A DNA stretch of 18,286 nucleotides from Paludibacter sp. (GTDB lineage: Bacteria; Bacteroidota; Bacteroidia; Bacteroidales; Paludibacteraceae). Position numbers and translations under genes: made by a program. Below are positions 1 through 7,423 of the stretch, piece after piece. Location of the stretch: the NCBI GenBank assembly GCA_028748945.1, contig JAQTOL010000012.1, positions 1 through 18,286 on the forward strand, written 5' to 3'. The notes under the pieces are model-generated. The model had not been told where the DNA came from. It searched no databases and saw only the letters and a program-made list of their open reading frames with translations. Position 1 is the first letter of the stretch, and each line of letters begins with the position of its first letter.

Positions 1-297
1 TTCGAGAACGGTGTCCTTTTTCACAAATGAATCGAAAGGAACTTCGCCGGTGGTATCAATTACCGTAACCCGCAACAGGCTGTCAGGAAATACTTGTACA
101 TATTCCTTTAGCTTATCCCAATCGGGATGTTGTTCAAGGATAAACCGGTGAATGGTGAAATTGTATGTAGACAGTTGATGATCGAGCTGTTCGGTACGGA
201 AATCTTTTTCCCGTTGGTATTGAAAATAACTGATGATAGCCATCATCAGGAAAAAGATGCTGAAAAAATATAAGAATATGCGGCGATTTAAAGTCAT
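1..297 (-). CDS. Sensor histidine kinase, N-terminal fragment (probable PhoR partner)
   Basis: This reading frame starts at ATG 297 and stays open to the window edge (99 codons), so only the N-terminus is present. It begins MTLNRRIFLYFFSIFFLMMA, giving a short basic stretch and one hydrophobic membrane segment at about residues 8-24. A mostly hydrophilic region follows that would be the start of an extracytoplasmic sensor domain (for example RVTVIDTTGEVPFDSF near residues 75-90). No HisKA or ATPase domain is within the window. The kinase call rests on position: it lies directly downstream of a PhoB/OmpR-type regulator on the same strand, the usual regulator-kinase order. The 97-bp spacer holds an inverted pair of G/C-rich repeats, and the nearer copy ends about 2 nt before the start codon. 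PhoR is the likely identity given the neighbouring pst operon, but this is inference. Confidence 0.6.
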   Translation of the reverse strand, partial: MTLNRRIFLYFFSIFFLMMAIISYFQYQREKDFRTEQLDHQLSTYNFTIHRFILEQHPDWDKLKEYVQVFPDSLLRVTVIDTTGEVPFDSFVKKDTVLE

Positions 298-299
298 GA

Positions 300-320
300 C
301 CCCTAACCCCTAAAGGGGAA
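300..320 (+). repeat. G/C-rich intergenic repeat, copy 1
   Basis: This copy reads CCCCTAACCCCTAAAGGGGA. It forms an inverted pair with the copy at 371-393 and sits directly upstream of the kinase start codon. Confidence 0.75.
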
Positions 321-370
321 TTTAGTTAGTATTGTTTTTTTTATAAATTTTGAATTGTCTTTCTCCAGAG

Positions 371-393
371 TCCCCTTTAGGGGATTTAGGGGT
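371..393 (-). repeat. G/C-rich intergenic repeat, copy 2
   Basis: On the minus strand this copy reads CCCCTAAATCCCCTAAAGGG and begins two bases after the regulator stop codon. With copy 1 it brackets a 50-nt AT-rich spacer. In the regulator-kinase transcript the two copies could pair into a long stem. Confidence 0.75.
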
Positions 394-394
394 C

Positions 395-1084
395 TTATTC
401 TTCAAAACAATATCCATATCCCAAGCGGGTTACGATATTTTTTCCATATGTTCCGATCTTTTTACGAAGCCGGGTGATATTTACATCAATGGTTCGATCG
501 AGCACAATTACCTCGTCGCTCCATACACGTGTCAACATTTCATCCCGCGAGAAAACACGGTTTTTGTTTTCAAGAAAGAGTTTCAGGATTTCAAATTCTT
601 TTTTGGTAAATGGAACTTCAACACCATCGAGCAATACTTTTTTGTTATCCAGCGTCATTTGTAATGTTTCGTAGCTCAATTGCTGAACTGGCTGTGCTTC
701 AATCTTACCATTTTCAATCCTTCGTAAAACAGCCTTCACCCGGGCTAATACTTCCCGGATAGAGAATGGTTTGGAAATATAATCGTCTGCACCGATATTA
801 AATCCGGTTAGCCGGTCCGTTTCGGAATCTTTTGCAGTAAGGAATATGATGGGAACGTTTGTATTCTTCGCATTTTCACGCAGGATACGAGCCATTTTAA
901 AGCCGGAAATCTCGCCCATCATAACATCGAGCAATAATAAATTGTAAACTGTCAAATCTTTTTTTAAAGCTTCTTCAGCAGAATAGGCAACATCAACGGT
1001 GTAACCTTCAGTTTCCAAATTAAATTGAAGAATTTCACACAAGTCTTCTTCGTCATCTACAACCAAAATACGATATGGATTCAT
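395..1084 (-). CDS. Response regulator, OmpR/PhoB family (probable PhoB)
   Basis: This is a 229-aa two-component regulator with an N-terminal receiver domain and a C-terminal winged-helix DNA-binding domain. Visible receiver landmarks are the acidic pair in RILVVDDEED (D10, D11), the phospho-acceptor D53 in LLLLDVMMGE, T83 in IIFLTAK and K105 in DDYISKPF. The C-terminal half (about 130-229) has the OmpR/PhoB pattern: FTKKEFEILKLF, the recognition region DRTIDVNITRLRKKIG, and the final RLGYGYCFEE hairpin. A start two codons earlier would be TTG (1090). ATG 1084, giving MNPYRILVV, is preferred. The gene lies downstream of phoU, past a terminator, and directly upstream of a probable sensor kinase. 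It is the natural candidate for binding the 11-bp-phased operators at 6952-7463. PhoB is inferred from context, because the domain set is shared with many OmpR-type regulators. Confidence 0.9.
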   Translation of the reverse strand: MNPYRILVVDDEEDLCEILQFNLETEGYTVDVAYSAEEALKKDLTVYNLLLLDVMMGEISGFKMARILRENAKNTNVPIIFLTAKDSETDRLTGFNIGADDYISKPFSIREVLARVKAVLRRIENGKIEAQPVQQLSYETLQMTLDNKKVLLDGVEVPFTKKEFEILKLFLENKNRVFSRDEMLTRVWSDEVIVLDRTIDVNITRLRKKIGTYGKNIVTRLGYGYCFEE

Positions 1085-1199
1085 AACCAATTAAGAATTA
1101 AATATTAAATATTAAAGTATGACTCACTTGTGAGGTCGTACTTTTTAATAATTTACAAAGAAACAATTCTTTTATTTCGGTGCTGTGTAATAACTGTTA

Positions 1200-1207
1200 C
1201 AAAGATA
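1200..1207 (-). promoter_or_regulatory. Candidate -7 box for the response regulator
   Basis: The minus strand reads TATCTTTG, an exact match to the Bacteroidota -7 consensus TAnnTTTG. It lies downstream of the phoU terminator and about 115 bp from the regulator start. No TTG is found at the usual 19-21 bp spacing, and none of the phased Pho-type sites seen at the porin promoter line up with it. Confidence 0.35.
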
Positions 1208-1244
1208 TGACAAAAATATAAAATGTATTGTATATCAATAAAAA

Positions 1245-1286
1245 TAATCAAAAAGAAAAAGGCAAAGCGTAAACCGCTTTGCCTTT
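1245..1286 (-). terminator. Rho-independent terminator after phoU
   Basis: A perfect 12-bp stem (1258-1269 with 1275-1286, core GGCAAAGCG/CGCTTTGCC) has a 5-nt loop. On the minus strand it is followed by a T-rich run (complement of 1245-1257). It closes the porin-pst-phoU transcription unit and separates it from the regulator gene. Confidence 0.85.
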
Positions 1287-1328
1287 GGTATTTTCCCGAG
1301 TAGGGAAATAGCTATTTACCTTTCTTAT

Positions 1329-1994
1329 TTATTTCTTTTCTGAATGTTTCAGGACTTTTGCATCGATGAAGAAGAAAATTTCTTCAGCGATATTACTGCA
1401 ATGGTCGCCGATGCGTTCCAGTTTGCGGAATGCACTTATTAATTGTAAACATTCAAATGCTCTGTCGGGATTTTTTTGAATATAAGCGGCAACAAGATGT
1501 ACGGCCTGAGCATTAATTTCGTCTACTTTGGAGTCTTCACTGAAAATGGCAGAGGCAAAATCAGAATTTTCATTTTCAAACGATTCTAATCCCTGTTGAA
1601 GCATTTTATTAACCTGTTCAATCATACCCCGTAAATTTGAATCCGTAATTACTTCTGCGTCGAGAATGACAGAAGGATTTTCAAGTAAGATACGTGAAAT
1701 CCCGTAAGCAAAATCGGCAATACGTTCCAAATTTGAATTTATTTTCAGTGCCGCCAGTACAAATCGTAAATCGATGGCAACAGGCTGATGCAAAGCAATA
1801 ATGTTTTCGCAGAAGCTGTCAATTTTTAATTCGTATGCATCTACTTTTTTCTCCCGCATGGATACTTTCATCGCCAGGTCTTTATCAAATGACAATATTG
1901 ATTCTCCCGCATTATAAACCTGTGAAATGACTATTTTCCACATATCTATCACATCCTGACGAAGTGTCACCAGTTCTTGTTCTAAGTGTCTCAT
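1329..1994 (-). CDS. phoU: Phosphate transport system regulatory protein PhoU
   Basis: This is a 221-aa all-helical protein, the usual length for PhoU. The family is built from two three-helix bundles, each with one acidic metal-binding motif. Both motifs are visible: NLERIADFAYGIS at about residues 88-100 and KLERIGDHCSNIAEE at about 191-205. PhoU links the state of the PstSCAB transporter to the PhoR kinase and represses the Pho response when phosphate is plentiful. It is the last gene of the operon, after pstB and before a strong terminator. The 137-bp pstB-phoU spacer carries an inverted pair of G/C-rich repeats that could fold the intercistronic mRNA and separate phoU expression from pstB. 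No signal peptide or membrane segment is seen, consistent with a cytoplasmic peripheral protein. Confidence 0.95.
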   Translation of the reverse strand: MRHLEQELVTLRQDVIDMWKIVISQVYNAGESILSFDKDLAMKVSMREKKVDAYELKIDSFCENIIALHQPVAIDLRFVLAALKINSNLERIADFAYGISRILLENPSVILDAEVITDSNLRGMIEQVNKMLQQGLESFENENSDFASAIFSEDSKVDEINAQAVHLVAAYIQKNPDRAFECLQLISAFRKLERIGDHCSNIAEEIFFFIDAKVLKHSEKK

Positions 1995-2002
1995 AAATTT
2001 AG

Positions 2003-2028
2003 AAGCCCCCCAGCCCCCATTAGGGGGT
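2003..2028 (+). repeat. G/C-rich intergenic repeat, copy 3
   Basis: This copy has the form GCCCCCCAGCCCCCATTAGG and lies 8-9 nt upstream of the phoU start codon. It is oriented opposite to copy 4, and the AAGCCCCC edges of the two copies are exactly complementary. Confidence 0.75.
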
Positions 2029-2104
2029 TCAAAGACTATGTTTTTGTTGATTAATAAAAATACTGTTTCATTATACTCTAAATGCTGTTGGTTCCGCTCT
2101 TTAA

Positions 2105-2131
2105 GTCCCCCACGGGGGATTTAGGGGGCTT
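2105..2131 (-). repeat. G/C-rich intergenic repeat, copy 4
   Basis: On the minus strand this copy begins GCCCCCTAAATCCCCCGTGG, immediately after the pstB stop codon. With copy 3 it encloses a 76-nt spacer between pstB and phoU. Confidence 0.75.
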
Positions 2132-2908
2132 TCAACCAAACCTTCCGGTAATGTAATTCTGTGTGGAAGTTTCTTTTGGATTGGTAAATATCTTTGTTGT
2201 TTCGTCGTATTCAATCAGTTCACCCATGTACATATACATGGCGTTATCCGATATTCGTGCGGCTTGCGACATATTGTGTGTAACCAGCACAATGCTGTAG
2301 TTTTCTTTTAAATCAATCAGCAAATCTTCGATCTTAGCCGTTGCAATCGGATCCAGCGCGGAAGTCGGTTCGTCGAGAAGAATAACATCGGGTTTAAATG
2401 CCAATGCACGGGCAATGCAAAGTCGTTGTTGCTGTCCACCGGATAAGAAGTTGCCTTTTTTGTGTAAGGAATTTTTTACTTCATCCCACAAGGTTACATT
2501 TTTCAGGGATGTTTCTACAATTTCGTCACGTTCGGACCGCTTAAGTTTGATGCCGTTGAGTTTATATCCTGCAATCACATTATCATAAATGCTCAGGGTG
2601 GGGAAAGGATTCGGACGCTGAAAAACCATTCCGATTTTTCTTCGCAGTTTAATGGTGGACATGTCGTAGATATTTTCATCGTACAACCTGATTTGCCCTG
2701 TTGTTGAAATATTAGGATAAAGCTCATGCATCCGGTTCATTGCCCGTAATAATGTTGTTTTTCCGCAACCCGAAGGTCCCATAATAGCTGTAATTGCATT
2801 CTTTTTTATGGTCGCAGAAACATTTTTCACGGCAAGCTTATCTTTATCGTAAGCTATTGAAAGATTTTCAATGGTTAAAATGGATGGTTGTGTATTAATA
2901 TCGTTCAT
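2132..2908 (-). CDS. pstB: Phosphate ABC transporter ATP-binding protein PstB
   Basis: This 258-aa cytoplasmic ATPase powers phosphate import through PstA and PstC. All ABC motifs are present: Walker A GPSGCGKTT (44-52), Q-loop FQRPNPFP with Q97, signature LSGGQQQR (155-162), Walker B VILLDEP (175-181) followed by the D-loop SALD, and the switch histidine H211 in LVTHNM. The FQRPNPFP Q-loop is typical of PstB rather than of other ABC ATPases. The gene starts 33 bp after the pstA stop and its ATG at 2908 is unambiguous. It is followed by an inverted pair of G/C-rich repeats and phoU. Confidence 0.97.
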   Translation of the reverse strand: MNDINTQPSILTIENLSIAYDKDKLAVKNVSATIKKNAITAIMGPSGCGKTTLLRAMNRMHELYPNISTTGQIRLYDENIYDMSTIKLRRKIGMVFQRPNPFPTLSIYDNVIAGYKLNGIKLKRSERDEIVETSLKNVTLWDEVKNSLHKKGNFLSGGQQQRLCIARALAFKPDVILLDEPTSALDPIATAKIEDLLIDLKENYSIVLVTHNMSQAARISDNAMYMYMGELIEYDETTKIFTNPKETSTQNYITGRFG

Positions 2909-2941
2909 CTTCTTTTGATAAGAGTTTTTTTAGTATAGCTA

Positions 2942-3850
2942 TTATTTTTGTCTTGCAGCAATCCATTTCGAGAGTATATTCAGCAAAAGAACAAATCCCA
3001 TAAGAAACAGAGAAGAGCTCCAAATCAGATCCACCATATTCGGATCGTTATAAAATTGCCAGATCAATAAAGGTACAGCACTTACAGGTTTGGCAATATT
3101 CCAGTTGATAGCCGGATTTCCAAGAGTGGTGAGCATCAACGGGGCTGTTTCTCCAAGTATTCTTGAAATGGCCAGTAAAATACCGGTCATCAATCCGCTG
3201 AAACTGGAAGGTATCAAAACCCGCATGACCACTTTATAATAAGGTGTTCCGAGTGCAATGGCCGCTTCTTTCAAGGTGTCTGGAATCATTTTAAGCGATT
3301 CTTCGGTCGAACGGATAATTAATGGCAGCATCATGATGGCCAAAGCAACACTACCGGCCAATACCGAATATCCATGTGTAATTTCAACCACCACCCAAAG
3401 ATATACAATTAATCCGATAACTATGGAAGGTACTCCCTGTAATACATCGGTAATGTCACGAATGAAACCTGCATATTTCTTTTTACTGTTTTCGTACAGG
3501 TAAATTCCGATTAAAACCCCGAATGGAATGGCAATAAGCGATGCGATACCAACCAGGTAAAGCGAACCGGTAATCCCGTTGATAATCCCGCCGGGAATTG
3601 TTTTTCCGCTCATTTTTGCCATCATGGCCTGGAACGTGTCGGGAGGCGATTGCGTAAAAAATGCCCAGTTAATCTGATGATAACCTTTGAGAATCATACT
3701 TCCGATGATTAAGACAACCATGGAAATGGTGAGCAGGGAAAATATTACAATGCCGATTAAAAATAGTCTGTCTTTCAGTTTCCTTCCGGAAAAAAGATCA
3801 GGAATCAGTTCAGTTACTTTTTTCCCCGCTAGAATGTTTGTTTGATTCAT
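2942..3850 (-). CDS. pstA: Phosphate ABC transporter permease PstA
   Basis: This 302-aa inner-membrane permease has about six hydrophobic segments (roughly residues 28-53, 90-115, 135-157, 160-182, 210-234 and 275-297). The cytoplasmic EAA loop that contacts PstB is visible as KEAAIALGTPYYKVVMRVL near residues 194-212. The ILGETAPLML stretch near 231-240 is typical of PstA. It forms the heterodimeric channel with PstC. Its ATG overlaps the pstC stop codon by 4 bases (ATGA at 3850-3847), which indicates translational coupling and one-to-one production of the two permease halves. Confidence 0.96.
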   Translation of the reverse strand: MNQTNILAGKKVTELIPDLFSGRKLKDRLFLIGIVIFSLLTISMVVLIIGSMILKGYHQINWAFFTQSPPDTFQAMMAKMSGKTIPGGIINGITGSLYLVGIASLIAIPFGVLIGIYLYENSKKKYAGFIRDITDVLQGVPSIVIGLIVYLWVVVEITHGYSVLAGSVALAIMMLPLIIRSTEESLKMIPDTLKEAAIALGTPYYKVVMRVLIPSSFSGLMTGILLAISRILGETAPLMLTTLGNPAINWNIAKPVSAVPLLIWQFYNDPNMVDLIWSSSLFLMGFVLLLNILSKWIAARQK

Positions 3851-4701
3851 CGGTTTAATTTTTTAATAATGAATTTCCCTACGGCATTAATAATGGTTGT
3901 CATTACAAACAAGAGTAATCCGATCTCAATTAAAGAACTCAATTGCAATCCGCTGGCTTCGCCAAACTGGTTGGCTATCACGCTGGACATAGTATTCCCT
4001 GTACTGAAAAGCCCGGTAGGCATTCGGTTCGAGTTTCCAATCAACATGGTAACTGCCAGTGTCTCGCCTAAGGCACGACCGAAAGCTAGAATGTAACTTG
4101 CGGTAATTCCCGAACGGGCATTGGGAAGTATAACATTCCAGATGACTTCGAGCCTTGTAGCTCCCAGCGAATAGGCCGCTTCTTTCAGTTCATTGGATAC
4201 CATTGAAATACTTGTATTGCTTAATGATGTTGCATAAGGAATAATCATGAAAGCCAGGATAAGGCCGGAAGTGAAAATCCCGTAACCCTGGTCACTCAAG
4301 CCGATGGACACAATAAACGGACGCAGGATATAAAAACCCCATAAACCAAAAATGATGGAAGGGATTCCTGCCAGCAAATCGACCATGGTACTTACTACCG
4401 ATGCTATTCGTGTATTTTTGAAGTATTCGGCAACAAACAATGAGGTTGAAAATGCCAGGGGTACCGCGATGAGTAAGGCAAGTACAGAAGTCAACAAGGT
4501 TCCTACTATAAATAATAATGCTCCGTATTGTTCTCTGCCCTGCGTTGGATCCCATTCCGATGAAATGATAAACTTCCAGCCAAATTCATGAAAAGAAGGC
4601 ATCGCTCCCCGAACCAACGAGAAAACCATACCTCCTGAAATTAGTAAAATCAGCAACGATGCTGTGAATAAAATATACTTTAAAATTTTATCACTATTCA
4701 C
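3847..4701 (-). CDS. pstC: Phosphate ABC transporter permease PstC
   Basis: This 284-aa integral membrane permease is the partner of PstA. About six membrane segments are visible (roughly residues 6-30, 62-90, 102-127, 143-160, 200-222 and 255-280). The EAA loop KEAAYSLGATRLEVIWNVILP lies near residues 173-193, and FGRALGETLAVTMLIGN follows near 206-222, both typical of PstC. The start is GTG at 4701. An upstream ATG at 4709 is out of frame, and no other in-frame ATG precedes the first membrane segment. The 93-bp gap to pstS holds a large imperfect hairpin, which may let pstS mRNA accumulate above pstCAB mRNA. Confidence 0.95.
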   Translation of the reverse strand: MNSDKILKYILFTASLLILLISGGMVFSLVRGAMPSFHEFGWKFIISSEWDPTQGREQYGALLFIVGTLLTSVLALLIAVPLAFSTSLFVAEYFKNTRIASVVSTMVDLLAGIPSIIFGLWGFYILRPFIVSIGLSDQGYGIFTSGLILAFMIIPYATSLSNTSISMVSNELKEAAYSLGATRLEVIWNVILPNARSGITASYILAFGRALGETLAVTMLIGNSNRMPTGLFSTGNTMSSVIANQFGEASGLQLSSLIEIGLLLFVMTTIINAVGKFIIKKLNR

Positions 4702-4720
4702 TTGAACATGTATTTATTAA

Positions 4721-4778
4721 ATTCAATTGAGCCAATTAAACCGTATCAATTGACAGTTTAATTGACTCCTTATTGAAT
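4721..4778 (-). other. Stem-loop between pstS and pstC
   Basis: The arms 4729-4741 and 4756-4768 match at 12 of 13 positions around a 14-nt loop. A further outer pairing (4721-4727 with 4772-4778) extends the stem. No T-run follows on the minus strand, so this looks like an mRNA-stabilising or processing hairpin at the 3' end of pstS rather than a full terminator. Confidence 0.55.
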
Positions 4779-4794
4779 TCAAAGGATTTGAATC

Positions 4795-5835
4795 TTATTT
4801 TAATACTGGTTTTCCGTTATACGTTACGGTGCGTAAAATTGCATTTGCTTTCTTAACCACGGCTTCCGGAAGTGAAGCGTAATTAACTGTCGGAGCAATT
4901 TTTTGAGCATCGGGAGTTAACATCCAGCTTAATAATTTAAGTGTTGCTTCAGCCTGGGCTAGTGTACGGTTATTATAGTTTTGTTCTTTGTAAATAATGA
5001 TCCAGGTAAATCCGGCAATCGGATAAGCATAAGGAGCATCCGAATTTGTCAGCATCACCCGTGTGTCGGCAGGAATTGTACCTTGTCCGGCAGCACTGAT
5101 AGAGGCCATACTTGGTTTGATAAATTTGCCGGCTTTGTTTTTTAAATAGGCAGTTGGAATTTTTTGAGCAAATGAATACTCTGATCCGACATAGCCGATA
5201 GAACCTTTCGTTTGGCTGATAGTTCCGGCAACTCCGGGATTTCCTTTTGCACCAACTCCAACAGGCCAGTTGACCGTTTTTCCGGATCCAAGTTTGTTAG
5301 CCCATTCTTTGCTTACCTTGGTCAGGTAATCGGTAAACATATTGGTGGTACCGCTACCATCCGAACGATAGACTACCGTAATAGGCATATCAGGGAACTT
5401 AACACTTGCATTTAGTTTTTTCAATGAAGGATCATTCCAGTTTTTTATTTTACCCAATAAAATATTGACCAGTACATCGGATGTCAAATTAATAGATTGA
5501 ATTCCGGGAAGATTAAATGCTACGACTACAGCACCGCTACAGGTCGGCATGTGAACAATTGTTGCCGGCATTTCCGCTAATTCTTTATCGCTGAGGAAAG
5601 CATCGGAAGCTCCAAAATCAACCACTTTGTCCGAAAGGCTGCGAATACCGCCTCCCGATCCGATTCCACCGTAAGTTACTTTTACTCCGGTCGATTCAGT
5701 ATATTTTTGAAATGCCATATTGTAGAACGGCAGTGGAAATGTTGCTCCTGCACCCGATAAGGATTGTCCAAAAGCAGACGAACTAATGGTTGCTAAAATA
5801 GCAACGAGTGATAAAAATAAACTTTTCTTTTTCAT
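4795..5835 (-). CDS. pstS: Phosphate-binding protein PstS
   Basis: This 346-aa secreted phosphate-binding protein delivers substrate to PstC-PstA. A signal peptide is visible at about residues 1-23 (KKK, hydrophobic core, SSAFG before Q24). Phosphate-binding motifs of the PstS family are GAGATFP (28-34), YGGIGSGGGI (55-64), DFGASD (73-78) and RSDGSGTT (157-164). There is no lipobox cysteine, so it is expected to be soluble in the periplasm. The gene follows the porin gene by 49 AT-rich bases with no promoter or Pho-type sites of its own. It is therefore most likely transcribed from the operator-controlled promoter upstream of the porin. Confidence 0.97.
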   Translation of the reverse strand: MKKKSLFLSLVAILATISSSAFGQSLSGAGATFPLPFYNMAFQKYTESTGVKVTYGGIGSGGGIRSLSDKVVDFGASDAFLSDKELAEMPATIVHMPTCSGAVVVAFNLPGIQSINLTSDVLVNILLGKIKNWNDPSLKKLNASVKFPDMPITVVYRSDGSGTTNMFTDYLTKVSKEWANKLGSGKTVNWPVGVGAKGNPGVAGTISQTKGSIGYVGSEYSFAQKIPTAYLKNKAGKFIKPSMASISAAGQGTIPADTRVMLTNSDAPYAYPIAGFTWIIIYKEQNYNNRTLAQAEATLKLLSWMLTPDAQKIAPTVNYASLPEAVVKKANAILRTVTYNGKPVLK

Positions 5836-5884
5836 AATGAAAATGTATTAATTGTTTAATTGTATTTTTTAATAATTTATTGTT

Positions 5885-6895
5885 TTAGAAATTCATTCCG
5901 ACACTCAGATTAATGCTTGAAGCAGTGGTCCCTGATGTCAGACTCGAATAGCGATAATTGGGTGTCAGCTGGATTCCTTTTACAGGCGTGTATTCAATAC
6001 CGGCCATATAAACCTGTCCGTCGGTTGAAGTATTCCAGCCTGTTGTTGCAGTACCTACTTTAGTTGACATTAAATCATCAAACCGGGCGATAGCTGTAAA
6101 TTGTTTTGCAAATGGTAGTGTTCCGTAAACCGATAAACCCGACCAATTGTGATCTGCTGTGTTTTTATTTCCCATCTGAGTGTTGTATTCAGCTGCAAGG
6201 GTAGCTTTATCACTCTTATAACCAACAAATACGTTGAAAGAAGACTGGGCAACTTTTGAACTGGCATACGATTGTTTATTCATATAATCATAGTAAACAC
6301 GTGCATAAAGATTTTTAATGGGTTGAGCGGTCAGTACGATTGCAAATTGCATGGTACAGTCGGCCTGTACTTTCTTATATCCTTCGCCGTTATAAACTGC
6401 AAGATCCAGACTTAGTTCAGGTATAAACTGAAGGTTTACTTTAGCACCAAGATCTGCACTGTTTCCGAAACCATATTGATCCTGAAATGATTTATACATA
6501 TAACGTTTTCCCCAAAAAGATTCCTGTAAGCTAAACATTGAAGTACCAATCATACCTAAATCAGCTTTCACCATACCGTGTGAATATTCAGCATAAGCAT
6601 TTTTCAGAAATGCTGTAAATGCGGAAGGATTCAACCCTGCTGAGCCGGCAATATCAAAAACTACTTTTCCTGAAAAATCACGGCTGAAATTATAGCCATA
6701 ACCAAAATAGGCCCGCGATACTTCAAATGCATTATTACTCTTCCCGCTGGAAGTTGAATTTGAGAAATCACTAAATACTGTTACAATCGGTTTTCCATTT
6801 GGAGTAAATTTTTCTTCTACATTACTCTGATTTTGTGCGAAAACACTTGTACTGATAAAAATAAGCAAAAAAGCACTTGTTAATTTATTCTTCAT
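5885..6895 (-). CDS. Phosphate-selective porin (OprO/OprP family)
   Basis: This 336-aa outer-membrane beta-barrel begins with a signal peptide (MKNKLTSAFLLIFISTSVFA, about residues 1-20). Its body has alternating aromatic/polar beta-strand character, for example SRAYFGYGYNFSRDFSGKVVFD, and it ends in GMNF with the C-terminal phenylalanine typical of barrel proteins. The overall pattern fits the phosphate-selective porin O/P family. Being first gene in front of pstS supports phosphate as substrate: the porin would pass phosphate to the periplasm, where PstS captures it. The promoter at 6935-6942, with four phased Pho-type sites upstream (6952-6991), predicts a leader of about 35 nt before ATG 6895. 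Specificity for orthophosphate over polyphosphate or organic phosphates cannot be judged here. Confidence 0.88.
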   Translation of the reverse strand: MKNKLTSAFLLIFISTSVFAQNQSNVEEKFTPNGKPIVTVFSDFSNSTSSGKSNNAFEVSRAYFGYGYNFSRDFSGKVVFDIAGSAGLNPSAFTAFLKNAYAEYSHGMVKADLGMIGTSMFSLQESFWGKRYMYKSFQDQYGFGNSADLGAKVNLQFIPELSLDLAVYNGEGYKKVQADCTMQFAIVLTAQPIKNLYARVYYDYMNKQSYASSKVAQSSFNVFVGYKSDKATLAAEYNTQMGNKNTADHNWSGLSVYGTLPFAKQFTAIARFDDLMSTKVGTATTGWNTSTDGQVYMAGIEYTPVKGIQLTPNYRYSSLTSGTTASSINLSVGMNF

Positions 6896-6934
6896 TTATA
6901 GATGAATTAAATTGTACCCGCTTGTTTACAATGG

Positions 6935-6991
6935 CAAAAGTATAGTGGAACTATTACAGACAAATTAAGCATATGTTACAATGGTGTTACA
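6935..6991 (-). promoter_or_regulatory. Pho-type operator and promoter A, driving porin-pstSCAB-phoU
   Basis: Read on the minus strand there are four 7-bp sites on an exact 11-bp period: TGTAACA (6991-6985), TGTAACA (6980-6974), CTTAATT (6969-6963) and TGTAATA (6958-6952). A 9-bp gap and the -7 box TACTTTTG (6942-6935) follow. Phased 7-bp direct repeats with 4-bp spacers are the known layout of PhoB boxes, which replace the -35/-33 element. The start codon lies 40 bp downstream of the -7 box. Confidence 0.75.
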
Positions 6992-7140
6992 ATTATTTGA
7001 TGCTTCAACCTGATCGAAAGTTACATTCATAATCTTGTTCTTAAAACAAACTTTGACAATAAGTTATTTTAAATCGGAAAAGAATAAACAAATTTGAAAT
7101 TGAATTCAAAGCAGATGTTGTCTTTTCACTTTATCGGTTA

Positions 7141-7197
7141 CAAAATTAGTTCGATAGTATTTCAACAAAATTAAGAGAATGTTACAGTAATGTTACG
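7141..7197 (-). promoter_or_regulatory. Pho-type operator and promoter B, distal copy on the porin side
   Basis: The layout is identical to copy A on the minus strand: CGTAACA (7197-7191), TGTAACA (7186-7180), CTTAATT (7175-7169), TGAAATA (7164-7158), a 9-bp gap, then TAATTTTG (7148-7141). It points toward the porin gene but lies about 245 bp from its start. It would make a second, longer transcript, or a short RNA ending before promoter A. I see no convincing open reading frame between B and A. Confidence 0.65.
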
Positions 7198-7310
7198 TTT
7201 AATGCTGTTTACCGTGTTCTGTTTTGTACTAAGAGTAAGATAAAATATATGATTTATAGATCAGTAAGCCGATTAAGTCAGTTCCAATCACATTTTTTAT
7301 TGCTTACGAA

Positions 7311-7372
7311 TGACATATGAATGTTACGTGAATGGATTTATTTAGAAAGAAAAATGTAACAGAAATGAAACA
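7311..7372. promoter_or_regulatory. Additional partial Pho-type half-sites
   Basis: TGACATA (7311) and TGTTACG (7322) are 11 bp apart. TGTAACA (7355) and TGAAACA (7366) are also 11 bp apart and in phase with the first pair (7322 to 7355 is 33 bp). No TAnnTTTG box lies at the 9-bp spacing on either strand. These may be auxiliary binding sites or decayed operators. Confidence 0.35.
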
Positions 7373-7423
7373 GCGGCGAATAAAACCTTGTCTGTTTTTA
7401 ATAATAAACAAGGAATTGTTATT

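Noticed and set aside
1186..1234. Pho-type sites at the response-regulator promoter
   Set aside because: TGTTACA (1195) and TATGACA (1206) are 11 bp apart but overlap the candidate -7 box, and the four-site plus 9-bp layout is absent.
6971..7038. 21-codon minus-strand frame (MNVTFDQVEA...) between promoters A and B
   Set aside because: It runs through operator A, has no recognisable features and is too short to support.
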